A stretch of DNA of 64,000 bases, taken from positions 516,860-580,859 of the forward strand of contig JAKQEE010000052.1 of assembly GCA_029558635.1 (NCBI GenBank), given 5' to 3'. This DNA comes from Pseudomonadota bacterium. Lineage in GTDB: Bacteria; Pseudomonadota; Alphaproteobacteria; Micavibrionales; Micavibrionaceae. The notes under the pieces are model-generated. The model was not told where the DNA came from. It did no database searches and saw nothing but the letters and a program-made list of their open reading frames with translations. The first letter of the stretch is position 1; each line of letters starts with the position of its first letter. The position numbers and the translations under genes were made by a program. Positions 9,564-19,442 of this stretch are shown in pieces.

Positions 9564-10046
9564 TTATTCACCAATTTTTCCCAATACCGTTTCCAGTGCC
9601 GTTTTTGCAGCGGCAAACCGAATGGCTTGGCGGTCGCCGGTGAAAATATGGCGTTCGGCGAGGCATTCCCCATCGCGGCGGGCGAAGCCGATATAGACGA
9701 GACCCACGGGTTTGTCTTTTGTTCCACCGGTCGGTCCGGCGATGCCTGTAACGGAAATTGTGACATCCGCTTGCGAGTTTTTAAGGGCTCCTAGCGCCAT
9801 CTCGCGGGCAGTTTCTTCGCTGACAGCTCCGAATTTGTCGAGGGTGAGCGGGCTAACGCCGAGCATGTCGGTTTTGGCTTGGTTGGAGTAGGTGACAAAA
9901 GCGCGGTCGAAAATTTCCGATGATCCGGAACGGTCGGTCACCAATGTGGAGATCAGTCCACCCGTGCAGGACTCGGCTGTTGCCAGTTTCAGAGTCTTGG
10001 TTTTAAGAATTTCACTAACAGTGCCGACGAGTTCAGATAAATCCAT
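9564..10046 (-). CDS. pncC: Nicotinamide-nucleotide amidohydrolase (CinA C-terminal domain)
   Basis: 160 residues, the length of a stand-alone CinA-C domain. Motifs: LATAESCTGGLISTLVTD near the N-terminus, the conserved VTYSNQAKTDMLGV, and SVTGIAGPTGGTKDKPVG. The enzyme deamidates NMN in pyridine-nucleotide salvage. The N-terminal CinA domain is absent, as in many proteobacteria. Its start lies inside the end of pgpA (14-base overlap), so it is the last gene of the ispDF-pgpA-pncC operon. Confidence 0.9.
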   Translation of the reverse strand: MDLSELVGTVSEILKTKTLKLATAESCTGGLISTLVTDRSGSSEIFDRAFVTYSNQAKTDMLGVSPLTLDKFGAVSEETAREMALGALKNSQADVTISVTGIAGPTGGTKDKPVGLVYIGFARRDGECLAERHIFTGDRQAIRFAAAKTALETVLGKIGE

Positions 10047-10578
10047 AAAGCCCCCACGCTCCCCACAGGATCAAGAGAGTATAGAGCGCGGCCATCAAAT
10101 CGTCCACCATTACCCCTGCTGCGCCGCCGACTTCGCGGTCCATCCAGTTGATCGGCCACGGTTTCAGGGCATCGAAAAAGCGGAATATTAAAAATCCGCT
10201 CACGACAAAAAATGGTGAGAAAACAGGGAGTAAGGCCAAAACGAAGAGGATGGCGGCGACTTCGTCGATGACAATAAAAGAAGAGTCATGGTCGTTCATG
10301 CGGGATTCTATTTTTCTTGTGGCTAAGTAGCCGATGCTGGTCAACAGGCATCCCACGCCAAAGGTCACAAGGGGGGATGTGGCGGCGAGTAGCAGCAGGC
10401 CAAACAATGCTCCGCCGAATGTTCCCCATGTGCCGGGGGCGGGGATCAAAAGGCCGGAGCCGAACCACGTTGCTACTTGGAATTCCCATGAGGCGGGGCG
10501 GGTGGCTTTTAAAAAGGCGCGGCGTTTTTTGCGCAGATCATCGAGTTTGATTTGTAGTTTTTCTTTTAAATGATTCAT
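10033..10578 (-). CDS. pgpA: Phosphatidylglycerophosphatase A
   Basis: 181 residues, with the start taken at MNHLKEK four bases after the ispDF stop. The protein has a charged N-terminal helix and then WFGSGLLIPAPGTWGTFGG, the PgpA signature. Hydrophobic segments follow, with DHDSSFIVIDEVAAILF and a C-terminal KPWPINWMDREVGGAAGVMVDD; the acidic residues are the likely metal ligands. The enzyme removes the phosphate from phosphatidylglycerophosphate at the inner membrane. It overlaps pncC and is probably translated together with ispDF. Confidence 0.93.
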   Translation of the reverse strand: MNHLKEKLQIKLDDLRKKRRAFLKATRPASWEFQVATWFGSGLLIPAPGTWGTFGGALFGLLLLAATSPLVTFGVGCLLTSIGYLATRKIESRMNDHDSSFIVIDEVAAILFVLALLPVFSPFFVVSGFLIFRFFDALKPWPINWMDREVGGAAGVMVDDLMAALYTLLILWGAWGLYGFI

Positions 10579-10582
10579 TTCT

Positions 10583-11767
10583 CTACTCTGGAATGGAAAT
10601 GGTAACAACGACTTGGACGGCGATGCCTTCGCCGCGACCAGTGAATCCCAGTTTTTCAGTGGTGGTGGCTTTGACCGCGACGCGGGAAAGGGGAAGGGAC
10701 ATGATAGATGCAATCCGTTCGCGCATAGTGTCGCGATGCGGACCTATTTTCGGGGCTTCGCAAATGATGGTAACGTCGACGTGGTTTACCACGCCGCCTT
10801 GGGACGTTACGGAGTGCAGGGCTTCTTGCAAGAAGATGGTGCTGTCCTTTCCTTTGTGGGCGGGATCGCTTGGTGGGAAGTGCGAGCCGATATCGCCGTC
10901 GGCAATCGTTCCATACAGTGCGTCGGTGATGGCGTGGAGCGCGACATCGGCGTCGGAATGGCCCGCGAGCTTGTGGGTATAGGGAATGTCAATGCCGCCG
11001 ATGCGGATATGCTCGGCTGGATCGCCGAAGGCGTGGACGTCAAAGCCCATGCCGGTTTTGATGATCGGCGCGGGGTTGGCTTTCGAGAGGATGTAAGAGG
11101 CCATTTCAAGATCCTCAGGCGTTGTGATTTTGATATTGGTTTTTGGACCGATGACGTAAGACGACGTGACGCCATTTGCGGCGACCAGACTTGTATCGTC
11201 GGTAAAAGACTGCCCTTTGAATTTTTCGTGGGCGGATTTTAAATCGCCAAAGTAAAAACCTTGCGGGGTCTGGATCGAGAGTAGCGTGTCGCGGTCGATT
11301 GTTTCCCCCAGAATTTCGTCGGCCTTCCGGCGGATGGTTTCCGAGATCGGCGCGGCCAAGGTCGCGGCGCGGTGAGTTATTAGGGCCGTTACAACATGTT
11401 CGATATCTTCGGGACGGACGCAAGGGCGGGCGGCGTCGTGAACCAGAATAATGTCGTCTTCATCCAGATTGAGAAAGTCGAGGGCGTTATAGACGCTTTC
11501 CTGACGGTCTTTGCCGCCGGTGATCGGTAAGGGGAGGTTTAAATCCTTGGTGGCGGCGTGGTATAGATCAAGATGATCGGGATGAATGACAACTTGAATG
11601 TGTTTTAATCCCTTGCAGGTGCGGAAAGCCGCGATGGTGTGGGACAGGACCGATTTTCCGCCGATAGACAGATATTGTTTCGGGATGTCCGCTCCAAAAC
11701 GGCTCGCGGTTCCGGCGGCGACAATAATCACCGAAAATTCTGCGTTTTTGGGTTGATTTTGGCTCAT
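10583..11767 (-). CDS. ispDF: Bifunctional IspD/IspF of the MEP isoprenoid pathway
   Basis: 394 residues. Residues 1-232 are 2-C-methyl-D-erythritol 4-phosphate cytidylyltransferase (VIIVAAGTASRFGADIPKQ, DAARPCV). Residues 235-394 are MEcPP synthase (GMGFDVHAF, GHSDADVALHAI), with metal ligands Asp243, His245 and His278. The fusion is the standard form in alphaproteobacteria. The two activities flank the IspE step of the pathway. The gene is transcribed away from ntrY, and the 64-base divergent gap must hold both promoters. Confidence 0.96.
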   Translation of the reverse strand: MSQNQPKNAEFSVIIVAAGTASRFGADIPKQYLSIGGKSVLSHTIAAFRTCKGLKHIQVVIHPDHLDLYHAATKDLNLPLPITGGKDRQESVYNALDFLNLDEDDIILVHDAARPCVRPEDIEHVVTALITHRAATLAAPISETIRRKADEILGETIDRDTLLSIQTPQGFYFGDLKSAHEKFKGQSFTDDTSLVAANGVTSSYVIGPKTNIKITTPEDLEMASYILSKANPAPIIKTGMGFDVHAFGDPAEHIRIGGIDIPYTHKLAGHSDADVALHAITDALYGTIADGDIGSHFPPSDPAHKGKDSTIFLQEALHSVTSQGGVVNHVDVTIICEAPKIGPHRDTMRERIASIMSLPLSRVAVKATTTEKLGFTGRGEGIAVQVVVTISIPE

Positions 11768-11831
11768 AACGGTATGGTTTAGCTTGCTTTTTCATCTGTG
11801 AACAGGGATATTTCGCCCTAGGATAAAAAAC

Positions 11832-14093
11832 GTGATGAAATCTTTGTCCCCTTTGGGTTTTTTCGGCTCGATGAAGCTGCCTATCCGTTTGATTTGGCTG
11901 CGGAGTCGGTTGCGTTCGTCATGGGATGGGCGTTTGGCTGTCCTGCTCATGTTTCTGGCTGTGGTGGCGGGGATTGCGACTTATGCCGCGCTTCGGTCTG
12001 CTCCGCCGTTCGGGGATAATCCCGATGCGGTGATCTGGCTTCTCAACATTGATCTGATTATTCTAGGGGCGCTGGGCATTCTGATTGCGCGGCGGGTGGT
12101 TTCTTTGTTCACGACGTGGCGGAAGGGAATTCCGGGGGCACGCCTTCATATTCGTCTGGTCTATATTTTCGGTTTGCTGGCGATGGCGCCTGCTGTCATC
12201 ATGACGGTCTTTTCCCTCGTCTTTTTCCATTACGGTGTGCAGACATGGTTTAGCGACCGTGTGCGGACTGCGGTGAACGAGTCTCAAGAAGTGGCTGAGT
12301 CTTATCTGCGCGAGCACCATCAGGTGATCCGCGCCGATATTATGGCGATGGCCAAGGACCTCGATCATGAATCCGAATTGGTTTACACCAACCCAGCAGG
12401 GTTTAAGCGCTTTGTCGAGACGCAGTCTTATCTGCGTGGTTTATCCGAGGTTCTGGTTTTTACCAAAAACAAACAGGTAATCGCGCAGGTTGGTGATGTG
12501 TCAGATTTCTTGAGCAAGGAGTTGCCGCAATTCGCGTTGAAGCAGGCAGATGACGGAGATGTTGCCGTTTTGACTTCGGTTGAGGATGACCGCGTTCAAG
12601 CTTTGGTCAAGTTGCAGGGCATTCCCGATGGCTATCTGTTTGTCGGGCGGTCTGTTGAATCCAATGTTTTGAAGCATCTGACGACGACGCGTGAGGCCGT
12701 TAAAAAATATGACGAGATGGCTGACCGTTATGTCGGGATGCAGCGGACTGTGACGATGATTTATATCGTTGTGGCGCTTATTTTGCTTTTTGCGGCGATT
12801 TTCTTTGCGTTGGCGTTTGCGCGGCGTTTGGCAACGCCGATTGTCGCGTTGATTGATGCGTCTGACCGCGTTCGTAAAGGTGATCTGACGCCGATTGTTC
12901 CCGATCATAGCGGGTTCGAGGAATTCGATCATCTCTCGCGGTCTTTCAACCGGATGACGCGGCAAATTCAGGACCAGCGGAACGAGCTGATTTTGGCCAA
13001 CCGCCGGATCGACGAGCGCCGTCAATTTACAGAGACGATTCTGGCCGGTGTGACGTCGGGGGTTCTCAGTCTAGATAAATCGGGACAGGTGACGCTGGCC
13101 AACGCATCAGCTGCGGCCATTCTGGGGAAACGGCAGGATGTTATCCTTTCTTCTACCATTCACCAGTTAATGCCGGATCTGGACGAGGTGATTACGACGG
13201 CCTATGCGCGACCTGACAAGGTTCACCAGAAAGAGGTCTTTGTTCAAACCCTTGAGGGCGGAAGACGGACCCTGTTGGTACGAGTCGGGATCGAATTGCT
13301 GGGCGATAAGGATATTGGTGCGGTTATTACATTCGATGATATTACCGATGTGCAGTCGGCCCAGCGCAAGGTGGCTTGGGCGGATGTGGCCCGGCGGATC
13401 GCCCATGAAATCAAGAACCCGTTGACGCCAATCCAGTTGTCGGCTGAACGGTTGAAACGCAAATATTTGAACCAGCTTGGTGAAGACGATCAGCGTGTTT
13501 TTAGCCAGTGTATTGACACCATTATCCGTCATGTCGGGGATATTGGGCATATGGTGTCGGAATTTTCCGCATTTGCCCGTATGCCGGAGCCGAAATTCTC
13601 ACTGGTTAATTTGTCGGATGTGGTGACGGACAGTCTTTCGTTTTTCAAGCAGGCTCATTCGGGCATCAAGTTTTCGGGGCAAGTCGATAAAAATGCCACG
13701 GCAATGGTGCAGTGCGATGAGCAGCAAATCCGGCAGGCTTTGACCAATCTGATGCAAAATGCCGTTGAATCTCTTGAGGAAGATCAGAAAACCCGTGAAT
13801 TTGTACCAGAAATCGGGGTGTGGATGGCGGCAGACCCCGATGGCAGCTCGTATCTGCTTGTTATTAATGACAATGGCCCCGGATTTCCAGGGGATATGAC
13901 GCCGGAAAGTCTGACGGAGCCCTATGTGACCTTCAAGGAAAAAGGGACGGGTCTGGGACTCGCGATTGTGAAAAAAATTGTTGAGGACCATAACGGCCAG
14001 CTTCTCTTCGGAGGGAATGATCATGTAAAATCGGTTATCGGCTGGACCGATCTGGGTGGGGCAACCATTTCCATCCTGCTGCCCCGTGCTTGA
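11832..14093 (+). CDS. ntrY: Sensor histidine kinase NtrY
   Basis: 753 residues. Transmembrane segments lie at about 35-55, 68-90 and 108-132, with a periplasmic loop up to a fourth segment at about 315-338. HAMP (about 340-392) and PAS (about 400-505) domains follow, then a HisKA domain with the phosphorylated His525 in RRIAHEIKNPLTPIQLSAERL, and a HATPase domain with GTGLGLAIVKKIVEDHNG. The start may be the GTG at 11832 or the ATG next to it; an AGGA sits 8 and 11 bases before them. The partner is NtrX, 32 bases downstream. ntrB and ntrC, often upstream in this group, are absent from the window. Confidence 0.93.
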   Translation: MMKSLSPLGFFGSMKLPIRLIWLRSRLRSSWDGRLAVLLMFLAVVAGIATYAALRSAPPFGDNPDAVIWLLNIDLIILGALGILIARRVVSLFTTWRKGIPGARLHIRLVYIFGLLAMAPAVIMTVFSLVFFHYGVQTWFSDRVRTAVNESQEVAESYLREHHQVIRADIMAMAKDLDHESELVYTNPAGFKRFVETQSYLRGLSEVLVFTKNKQVIAQVGDVSDFLSKELPQFALKQADDGDVAVLTSVEDDRVQALVKLQGIPDGYLFVGRSVESNVLKHLTTTREAVKKYDEMADRYVGMQRTVTMIYIVVALILLFAAIFFALAFARRLATPIVALIDASDRVRKGDLTPIVPDHSGFEEFDHLSRSFNRMTRQIQDQRNELILANRRIDERRQFTETILAGVTSGVLSLDKSGQVTLANASAAAILGKRQDVILSSTIHQLMPDLDEVITTAYARPDKVHQKEVFVQTLEGGRRTLLVRVGIELLGDKDIGAVITFDDITDVQSAQRKVAWADVARRIAHEIKNPLTPIQLSAERLKRKYLNQLGEDDQRVFSQCIDTIIRHVGDIGHMVSEFSAFARMPEPKFSLVNLSDVVTDSLSFFKQAHSGIKFSGQVDKNATAMVQCDEQQIRQALTNLMQNAVESLEEDQKTREFVPEIGVWMAADPDGSSYLLVINDNGPGFPGDMTPESLTEPYVTFKEKGTGLGLAIVKKIVEDHNGQLLFGGNDHVKSVIGWTDLGGATISILLPRA

Positions 14094-14125
14094 GTTTGTT
14101 TTGGAAAGTTGCTAGATAAAGACCA

Positions 14126-15574
14126 ATGTCAAAAGCGAATATCCTGATTGTTGATGATGAGGCCGATATCCGGTCCCTGATTGTGGGGATTCTGGAAGAC
14201 GAAGGCTATGGAACCGGACAGGCTGAAAATGCCGCTCAGGTGTATGACGCTTTGGGCAAGAAGAATTATTCTCTCGTAGTTCTCGATATATGGTTGAAGA
14301 ACAGCGAGTATGACGGACTTGGTATTCTTGAAAAGATCAAGCAGAGCTATCCCGATTTGCCGGTGGTGATGATCAGCGGTCATGGCACGATTGAAACAGC
14401 GGTCAAGGCCATCAAGATCGGCGCTTATGATTTCATTGAAAAGCCGTTCAAGACCGACCGTCTTTTGCTGATGATCGACCGCGCTTTGGAAGCTGCGGCG
14501 TTGCGGCGTGAAAATGCCGCACTCAAAGTTCAGAATGAACGGATTACCGAGCTGGTTGGTCCTTCGCAGGTGTTTCAGTCTTTGGTCGCGACACTTGACA
14601 AAATCGCTCCGACCAATAGTCGTGTGATGATTACCGGTGCTTCGGGTTCTGGCAAGGAAGCGGTGGCCCATTACATTCACAAGAATTCATCGCGCGCCAA
14701 TGCGTCTTTTGTTGCGGTCAATTGCGCAACTCTTACGCCGGATTCTCTGGAAGAAAAACTGTTCGGGATCGAGCAGAGCGGGAAGATTGTTCCCGGCCTT
14801 CTGGAACGTGCCAATGGCGGGACGTTGTTGCTCGATGAAGTGGCAGACCTGCCGATGGAAACGCAAGGTAAAATTCTTCGCGTCTTGCAGGAACAATCTT
14901 TTACGCCGCTTGGCGGGCAAATGCCAGTTAAGGTCGATGTGCGGGTGATGGCATCAACCGCACAGAGCCTTGAGGATAAAATCGAGTCGGGCGAGTTTCG
15001 CGAAGATTTGTTTTACCGTCTGAACGTTGTTCCGGTGCAAATTCCACGCCTTCAGGACCGCAAGGAAGATATTCCGACACTGTTCGATTATTTTATGACT
15101 GAAATTTCCAAGAATTCCAAAGGTTCGGTATTGCGGCCATTATCCGATGGGGCGCTTGTGGCGTTGCAGAGCTATGTCTGGCCAGGGAACGTGCGTCAGC
15201 TCAAAAACCTTGTTGAATGGGTCATGGCAACCGCTTGTCAGAACGGTGCGTCGGATGAACCGATTCAGGCGTCAGATTTGCCGCAGGAAATTACCCAGTT
15301 TGTTCATGCGTCGCTCAAGGGCGATTGGGAAACGGATATGATTTCTCTGCCGCTGCGTGAAGCGCGGGAAGTGTTCGAGCGAGAATATTTGCTCGCGCAG
15401 ATTACGCGGTTTAATGGCAATATTTCACGAACGGCGCAGTTTGTCGGAATGGAACGTTCCGCTTTGCATCGTAAACTCAAATCTCTTCATATCACGACGT
15501 CCGAACGCGAAGAGCGTGAGGAAAACGGTGAGCAATCTCCCTATGACCGATCTCTCAAAACCGCCACGGCCTGA
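14126..15574 (+). CDS. ntrX: Response regulator NtrX (sigma-54-activator family)
   Basis: 482 residues. There is a receiver domain (1-120) with Asp54 in VVLDIW, an AAA+ domain with Walker A GASGSGKE and Walker B GGTLLLDEVADLP, and a C-terminal Fis-type helix-turn-helix (NGNISRTAQFVGMERSALHRKL). Where sigma-54 activators usually carry GAFTGA, this protein reads FGIEQSGKIVPG, so direct contact with sigma-54 is unlikely. That divergence is seen in other NtrX proteins as far as I recall. The gene end overlaps the next gene by 32 bases. Confidence 0.93.
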   Translation: MSKANILIVDDEADIRSLIVGILEDEGYGTGQAENAAQVYDALGKKNYSLVVLDIWLKNSEYDGLGILEKIKQSYPDLPVVMISGHGTIETAVKAIKIGAYDFIEKPFKTDRLLLMIDRALEAAALRRENAALKVQNERITELVGPSQVFQSLVATLDKIAPTNSRVMITGASGSGKEAVAHYIHKNSSRANASFVAVNCATLTPDSLEEKLFGIEQSGKIVPGLLERANGGTLLLDEVADLPMETQGKILRVLQEQSFTPLGGQMPVKVDVRVMASTAQSLEDKIESGEFREDLFYRLNVVPVQIPRLQDRKEDIPTLFDYFMTEISKNSKGSVLRPLSDGALVALQSYVWPGNVRQLKNLVEWVMATACQNGASDEPIQASDLPQEITQFVHASLKGDWETDMISLPLREAREVFEREYLLAQITRFNGNISRTAQFVGMERSALHRKLKSLHITTSEREEREENGEQSPYDRSLKTATA

Positions 15575-16211
15575 GGTCATCCTGTTTGACTGGGATGGGA
15601 CTCTGGCCGATAGTTTTGCCTTGCTTTTTGCCGCTTACAATCACGTGGCCGATCATTTCGAGATGCCGCATTTCACGCAGGAGCAGGTTATTTTGAATAC
15701 GCGGCGGTCATCGCGCGATATCTTTCCGGAGTTGTTTGGCGAACGTGCAGCGGAAGCCTCGGATGTGTTCTATGCTTATATACGTGAGCATCAACTCTCC
15801 CATCTCAACCCCAAGGCGGGGGCAGAAGCTCTTCTGAAGGAGTTGAGTGATGCGGGGTTAAAGATGGCGATTGTCAGCAATATGCATCATGGGATGCTGG
15901 TCCAGAGTGTCGAGAAGCTTGGTTGGGATATGTATTTTCCGGTCGTGCTTGGCGCGGGGCAGGCGGTGCGGGACAAACCGGCCCCCGATCCGTTGCTGTT
16001 GGCGTGTGAAAAACTCGGGGCCAATCCGCAACATCATCCCATCTGGTATATTGGCGATACCGAAACCGATATGATGGCCGCACGGGATGCGGGTGTTATT
16101 CCGGTCTTGATCGGGCACGGCGCGCGCACTATTTCAGATTGCGAGCGGGTTGGAATACGGCCTTATTTTACGAAAAACTTTACAGAACTTATAAGCACGT
16201 TTGAAAAATAG
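15543..16211 (+). CDS. HAD-family phosphatase (phosphoglycolate-phosphatase-like)
   Basis: 222 residues from the ATG at 15543, which lies inside the end of ntrX. Motif I is LFDWDGTLADS; motif II is MAIVSNMH; motif III is the Lys in RDKPAPDPLL; motif IV is WYIGDTETDMMAARDAG. The cap domain is an inserted helical bundle after motif I, as in the Gph/PGMB group. The substrate cannot be told from sequence; 2-phosphoglycolate or a similar small phosphate ester is the usual case. Overlap with ntrX suggests one transcript. Confidence 0.85.
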   Translation: MTDLSKPPRPEVILFDWDGTLADSFALLFAAYNHVADHFEMPHFTQEQVILNTRRSSRDIFPELFGERAAEASDVFYAYIREHQLSHLNPKAGAEALLKELSDAGLKMAIVSNMHHGMLVQSVEKLGWDMYFPVVLGAGQAVRDKPAPDPLLLACEKLGANPQHHPIWYIGDTETDMMAARDAGVIPVLIGHGARTISDCERVGIRPYFTKNFTELISTFEK

Positions 16212-16315
16212 CCATTTATTTTCAACATAGCTCTTGCTGCGATAAAGCATGTTCGCTATGGTGCGCTGGACTCCGGTCGTTTTGTGCATAGCAATATAGT
16301 GGTGAAAAGAAAAAA

Positions 16316-16588
16316 ATGAATGAAAAGAACCAGAACATTCAAGATGTGTTCTTGAATAGAATCCGTAAGGAAAAACACACTGTTACAGTGTTTCTTGTGA
16401 ACGGGGTGAAGTTGCAGGGAATTGTCACTTGGTTCGATAATTTCTGTCTGCTGCTTAAACGCGACTCTCATATCCAGCTTGTCTACAAACATGCGATTTC
16501 GACCATTATGCCATCCGGTCCGTTGTCCCTTTACGAAGGTGACGATGCGGATAACGGAGCATCTTCGTCTGAAGCTGCGTCTGAATAA
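16316..16588 (+). CDS. hfq: RNA chaperone Hfq
   Basis: 90 residues. The Sm1 and Sm2 patterns are evident: [57 protein letters not shown]. The C-terminus is a short acidic tail ([17 protein letters not shown]), as in other alphaproteobacteria. Hfq is a hexamer that helps small RNAs pair with mRNAs. AAAAGAAAAAA precedes the ATG. hflX starts six bases after the stop, the classic hfq-hflX pair. Confidence 0.97.
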   Translation: MNEKNQNIQDVFLNRIRKEKHTVTVFLVNGVKLQGIVTWFDNFCLLLKRDSHIQLVYKHAISTIMPSGPLSLYEGDDADNGASSSEAASE

Positions 16589-16593
16589 TTGTC

Positions 16594-17895
16594 ATGACTG
16601 AAAATTCGGGCGGAACCTGCCTGATCGTCCATCCCGTCTTCTCGCGTGAGGTTACGGGTGGAGAACAGGTGTCTTCTTCTCGTGACGTGGAGTCTATGAT
16701 CTCCGAGGTCGTCGGTCTTGCGGCTGCCATTTATCTTGAGGTCATTGAAGTCATCCCCGCCAATGTGCGTAAGATTTCTGCCGGACATTTTCTGGGTAAA
16801 GGAACACGCGAGTCCATTGCCGAAACTGTCGAGGAAGTTTCTCCGACGGTTGTAATTGTCAATGCCACGCTTTCTCCGGTGCAGCAGCGCAATCTGGAGA
16901 GGGAATGGAACGCCAAGGTGATCGACCGTACCGGTTTGATTCTAGAGATTTTCGGGGAGCGGGCTCAAACCGCCGAGGGAAAGATGCAGGTTGAATTGGC
17001 TGCTCTTACCTATCAACGGTCGCGTCTGGTGCGGTCGTGGACCCACCTAGAACGGCAACGCGGCGGGGCAGGGTTTCTCGGTGGGCCGGGTGAAACGCAG
17101 ATCGAGTTGGACCGCAGGATTATCGACGATAAAATCATTGCCCTTAAATCCCAGTTGGAGCATGTGCGTAAAACGCGTGATTTGCAGCGAAAAAGCCGCG
17201 AGCGCGTTCCCTACCCGGTGGTGGCGCTCGTCGGTTATACCAACGCGGGGAAATCGACGCTGTTTAACAAGCTGACAGGTGCTGAAGTTTTTGCCAAGGA
17301 TTTGCTGTTTGCGACGCTTGATCCCACAATGCGGCGGTTGAAACTTCCCAAGGGTAGGGATGTTATTCTCTCTGACACTGTCGGATTTATTTCCGATTTG
17401 CCGACGCATCTGATTGCGGCGTTCAGGGCGACTCTTGAGCAGGTACAGTATGCCGATGTGATTTTGCATGTTCGCGATATCTCTTCTCCTGAAACAGAAG
17501 CCCAGCGCGAGGACGTGGTCACTATTTTGAAAGATATTGGCGTCGATTATGACACTGATGATCGGGTGATCGAGGTTCTTAATAAAATTGACTTGTGCGA
17601 GGACCGTCATTGGCTGCGGGAGCCGGGCCTCAAAGGGCGACAAATCCCTGTGTCCGCTGTAACCGGCGAAGGGCTTGAGGCTTTGCTGGAGTCCATCGAA
17701 GGGCGGTTGACGTGCCATTACAAACAAGTCACGATTGATCTGGACTCGTCCAACGGTAAAGCGTTTGCGTGGCTCCACCGCCATGCATCGGTTCTGGACA
17801 AAAAAGAGGACGGCGATCATATCCACCTGACGGTTTCAATCGACGAAGGTGAATACCAGAAATATTTAGGTCTATTCGGTCCTATTTCTGCTTAG
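16594..17895 (+). CDS. hflX: Ribosome-associated GTPase HflX
   Basis: 433 residues. The N-terminal HflX domain ends in the coiled-coil region with GGAGFLGGPGETQIELDRR, a strong family signature. The G domain follows with G1 GYTNAGKSTLFN (Gly214-Ser221), G2/G3 ATLDPTMRR and SDTVGFI, and G4 NKID. HflX binds the 50S subunit and splits stalled or heat-damaged ribosomes. The start ATG is six bases after hfq. The last 14 bases overlap the end of the convergent aminopeptidase gene. Confidence 0.96.
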   Translation: MTENSGGTCLIVHPVFSREVTGGEQVSSSRDVESMISEVVGLAAAIYLEVIEVIPANVRKISAGHFLGKGTRESIAETVEEVSPTVVIVNATLSPVQQRNLEREWNAKVIDRTGLILEIFGERAQTAEGKMQVELAALTYQRSRLVRSWTHLERQRGGAGFLGGPGETQIELDRRIIDDKIIALKSQLEHVRKTRDLQRKSRERVPYPVVALVGYTNAGKSTLFNKLTGAEVFAKDLLFATLDPTMRRLKLPKGRDVILSDTVGFISDLPTHLIAAFRATLEQVQYADVILHVRDISSPETEAQREDVVTILKDIGVDYDTDDRVIEVLNKIDLCEDRHWLREPGLKGRQIPVSAVTGEGLEALLESIEGRLTCHYKQVTIDLDSSNGKAFAWLHRHASVLDKKEDGDHIHLTVSIDEGEYQKYLGLFGPISA

Positions 17896-19324
17896 AGGCC
17901 GTTTTCTTTTTTGCGGGAGCGTATTTCTGCTCAATCAGTGTAAAGATCGTGCGCATGCCCATTTCCTTACCACCTTGAGAGCGTCCCGGTTGTGGGGTGT
18001 TTTGCCAAGAGCGCTGGTCGAGGTGAACCCATGTCGTTTCCGGCGTTACGAAATGCTCGAGGAACAGGGCTGCGGTGATGGATCCTGCGGGATTGCTGGA
18101 CGAGCCGCTGTTGTTGATGTCGGCAACCGGCGAGATGATATCTTTTTTATAGTTTTGCCAGAGCGGGAGATTCCACAGTGGATCATCCAGACCTATCGAA
18201 AGATTCTGGATGTCGTGGCCCAGCTTTTCGTCGTTGGAATAGACGATGCCAATCTCCGGTCCGACGGCGTAATGTGCTGCGCCGGTCAGGGTGGCAAAGT
18301 CGACCAGCAAATCCGGTTCTTCCTCGCAGGCAAGTGCCAAGCAGTCGGCCAGAACCAGACGGCCTTCGGCATCCGTATTTCCGATCTCGATTGTCTTGCC
18401 ATTGCGGGCGGTCAGAATATCGCTCGGGCGATAGGCGCGACCTGAGACCGAGTTTTCAACGCACGGGATCAGCAGGCGCAGATAAACGGGGAGTTTGAGG
18501 CTCATAATCATCAGGGCGGTTCCCAGCGCAATCGCCGCTCCCGCCATATCCTTTTTCATCAGCAGCATTCCGGCTGACGGTTTGAGGTCGTATCCGCCAG
18601 TGTCGAAGCAGACGCCTTTGCCGACCAAAGTCACTTTCGGGTGCTTGGGGTTGCCCCATGCGAGTTCGGTGAGGCACGGGCGACGGTCACTGCCGTGGCC
18701 TACGGCATAGATCAGGGGTAGGTTTTCTTCGATCAGTGACTCGTCTTCGGTGATGCGGATCAAGGCACCGAAATTTTTGCCGACTTTTTCAATTGCTCCG
18801 GCCAAAGTGCGAGGACCCAAGGCATTGGGCGGGAGGTTGATAAGGTTACGGGCAAGATATGCTGCTCGCGCCGTGGCGTCGATCCGCGTTTTATTGACGC
18901 CTTTGGGAATAAGCAGATGGGGGAGTTTTTTATCCGACTTTTTATAGTGGTCGAATTGATAGGCGGCCAAGAGCCAGCCGATGCAAATATTTTCCAGCTC
19001 TTCTTGTTTGTGCGCGCCTTCGATTTCGTAGAGGCCTTCGCCGATTTTTTCGGCAGCAGCGCAAACTGTATAAAGGCTGATTTTACCGTCATGGCCGATA
19101 TAAACGGCGTCCGACGTTCCGTCTGTCGAGAGTGTTTGTATGTGTGTCCCGTCTTTGGCCGTCCAGCCTTTTGCCTTGAACTGGTTCTGAAGGAATAGGG
19201 GTTGTTTTGCAACCCATTTCTCAAACGTGGAGGCCTTTATGAAGTGAATTGGGGTGGTTTTGTCTTTGCCTTTGGCTTGAAGAAGGTCGGGCAGGGCCAG
19301 AATGTCGAAGATTTCGGAGGTCAT
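17882..19324 (-). CDS. M17-family leucyl aminopeptidase
   Basis: 480 residues from the ATG at 19324, chosen because AGGAAAGAGAG lies directly before it; a GTG 21 bases upstream is the alternative. The C-terminal catalytic domain carries VGKGVCFDTGGYDLKP and the M17 signature NTDAEGRLVLADCLA, which provide the ligands of two metal ions. The protein is a cytosolic hexameric aminopeptidase in this family. The N-terminal domain differs from E. coli PepA, and this group is often annotated separately as a leucyl aminopeptidase family protein (PepB-like), so I leave the symbol blank. Confidence 0.92.
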   Translation of the reverse strand: MTSEIFDILALPDLLQAKGKDKTTPIHFIKASTFEKWVAKQPLFLQNQFKAKGWTAKDGTHIQTLSTDGTSDAVYIGHDGKISLYTVCAAAEKIGEGLYEIEGAHKQEELENICIGWLLAAYQFDHYKKSDKKLPHLLIPKGVNKTRIDATARAAYLARNLINLPPNALGPRTLAGAIEKVGKNFGALIRITEDESLIEENLPLIYAVGHGSDRRPCLTELAWGNPKHPKVTLVGKGVCFDTGGYDLKPSAGMLLMKKDMAGAAIALGTALMIMSLKLPVYLRLLIPCVENSVSGRAYRPSDILTARNGKTIEIGNTDAEGRLVLADCLALACEEEPDLLVDFATLTGAAHYAVGPEIGIVYSNDEKLGHDIQNLSIGLDDPLWNLPLWQNYKKDIISPVADINNSGSSSNPAGSITAALFLEHFVTPETTWVHLDQRSWQNTPQPGRSQGGKEMGMRTIFTLIEQKYAPAKKKTASKQK

Positions 19325-19442
19325 GTTGTTCTCTCTTTCCTGCACAGAATAAGGTGGTTTACGATTCCCCGAAAGGATTTTTAACCAGTCTTTAATATTT
19401 TACATATATATTTTTGTGAGGTTTCAAAAGATGGGGTGAAAA

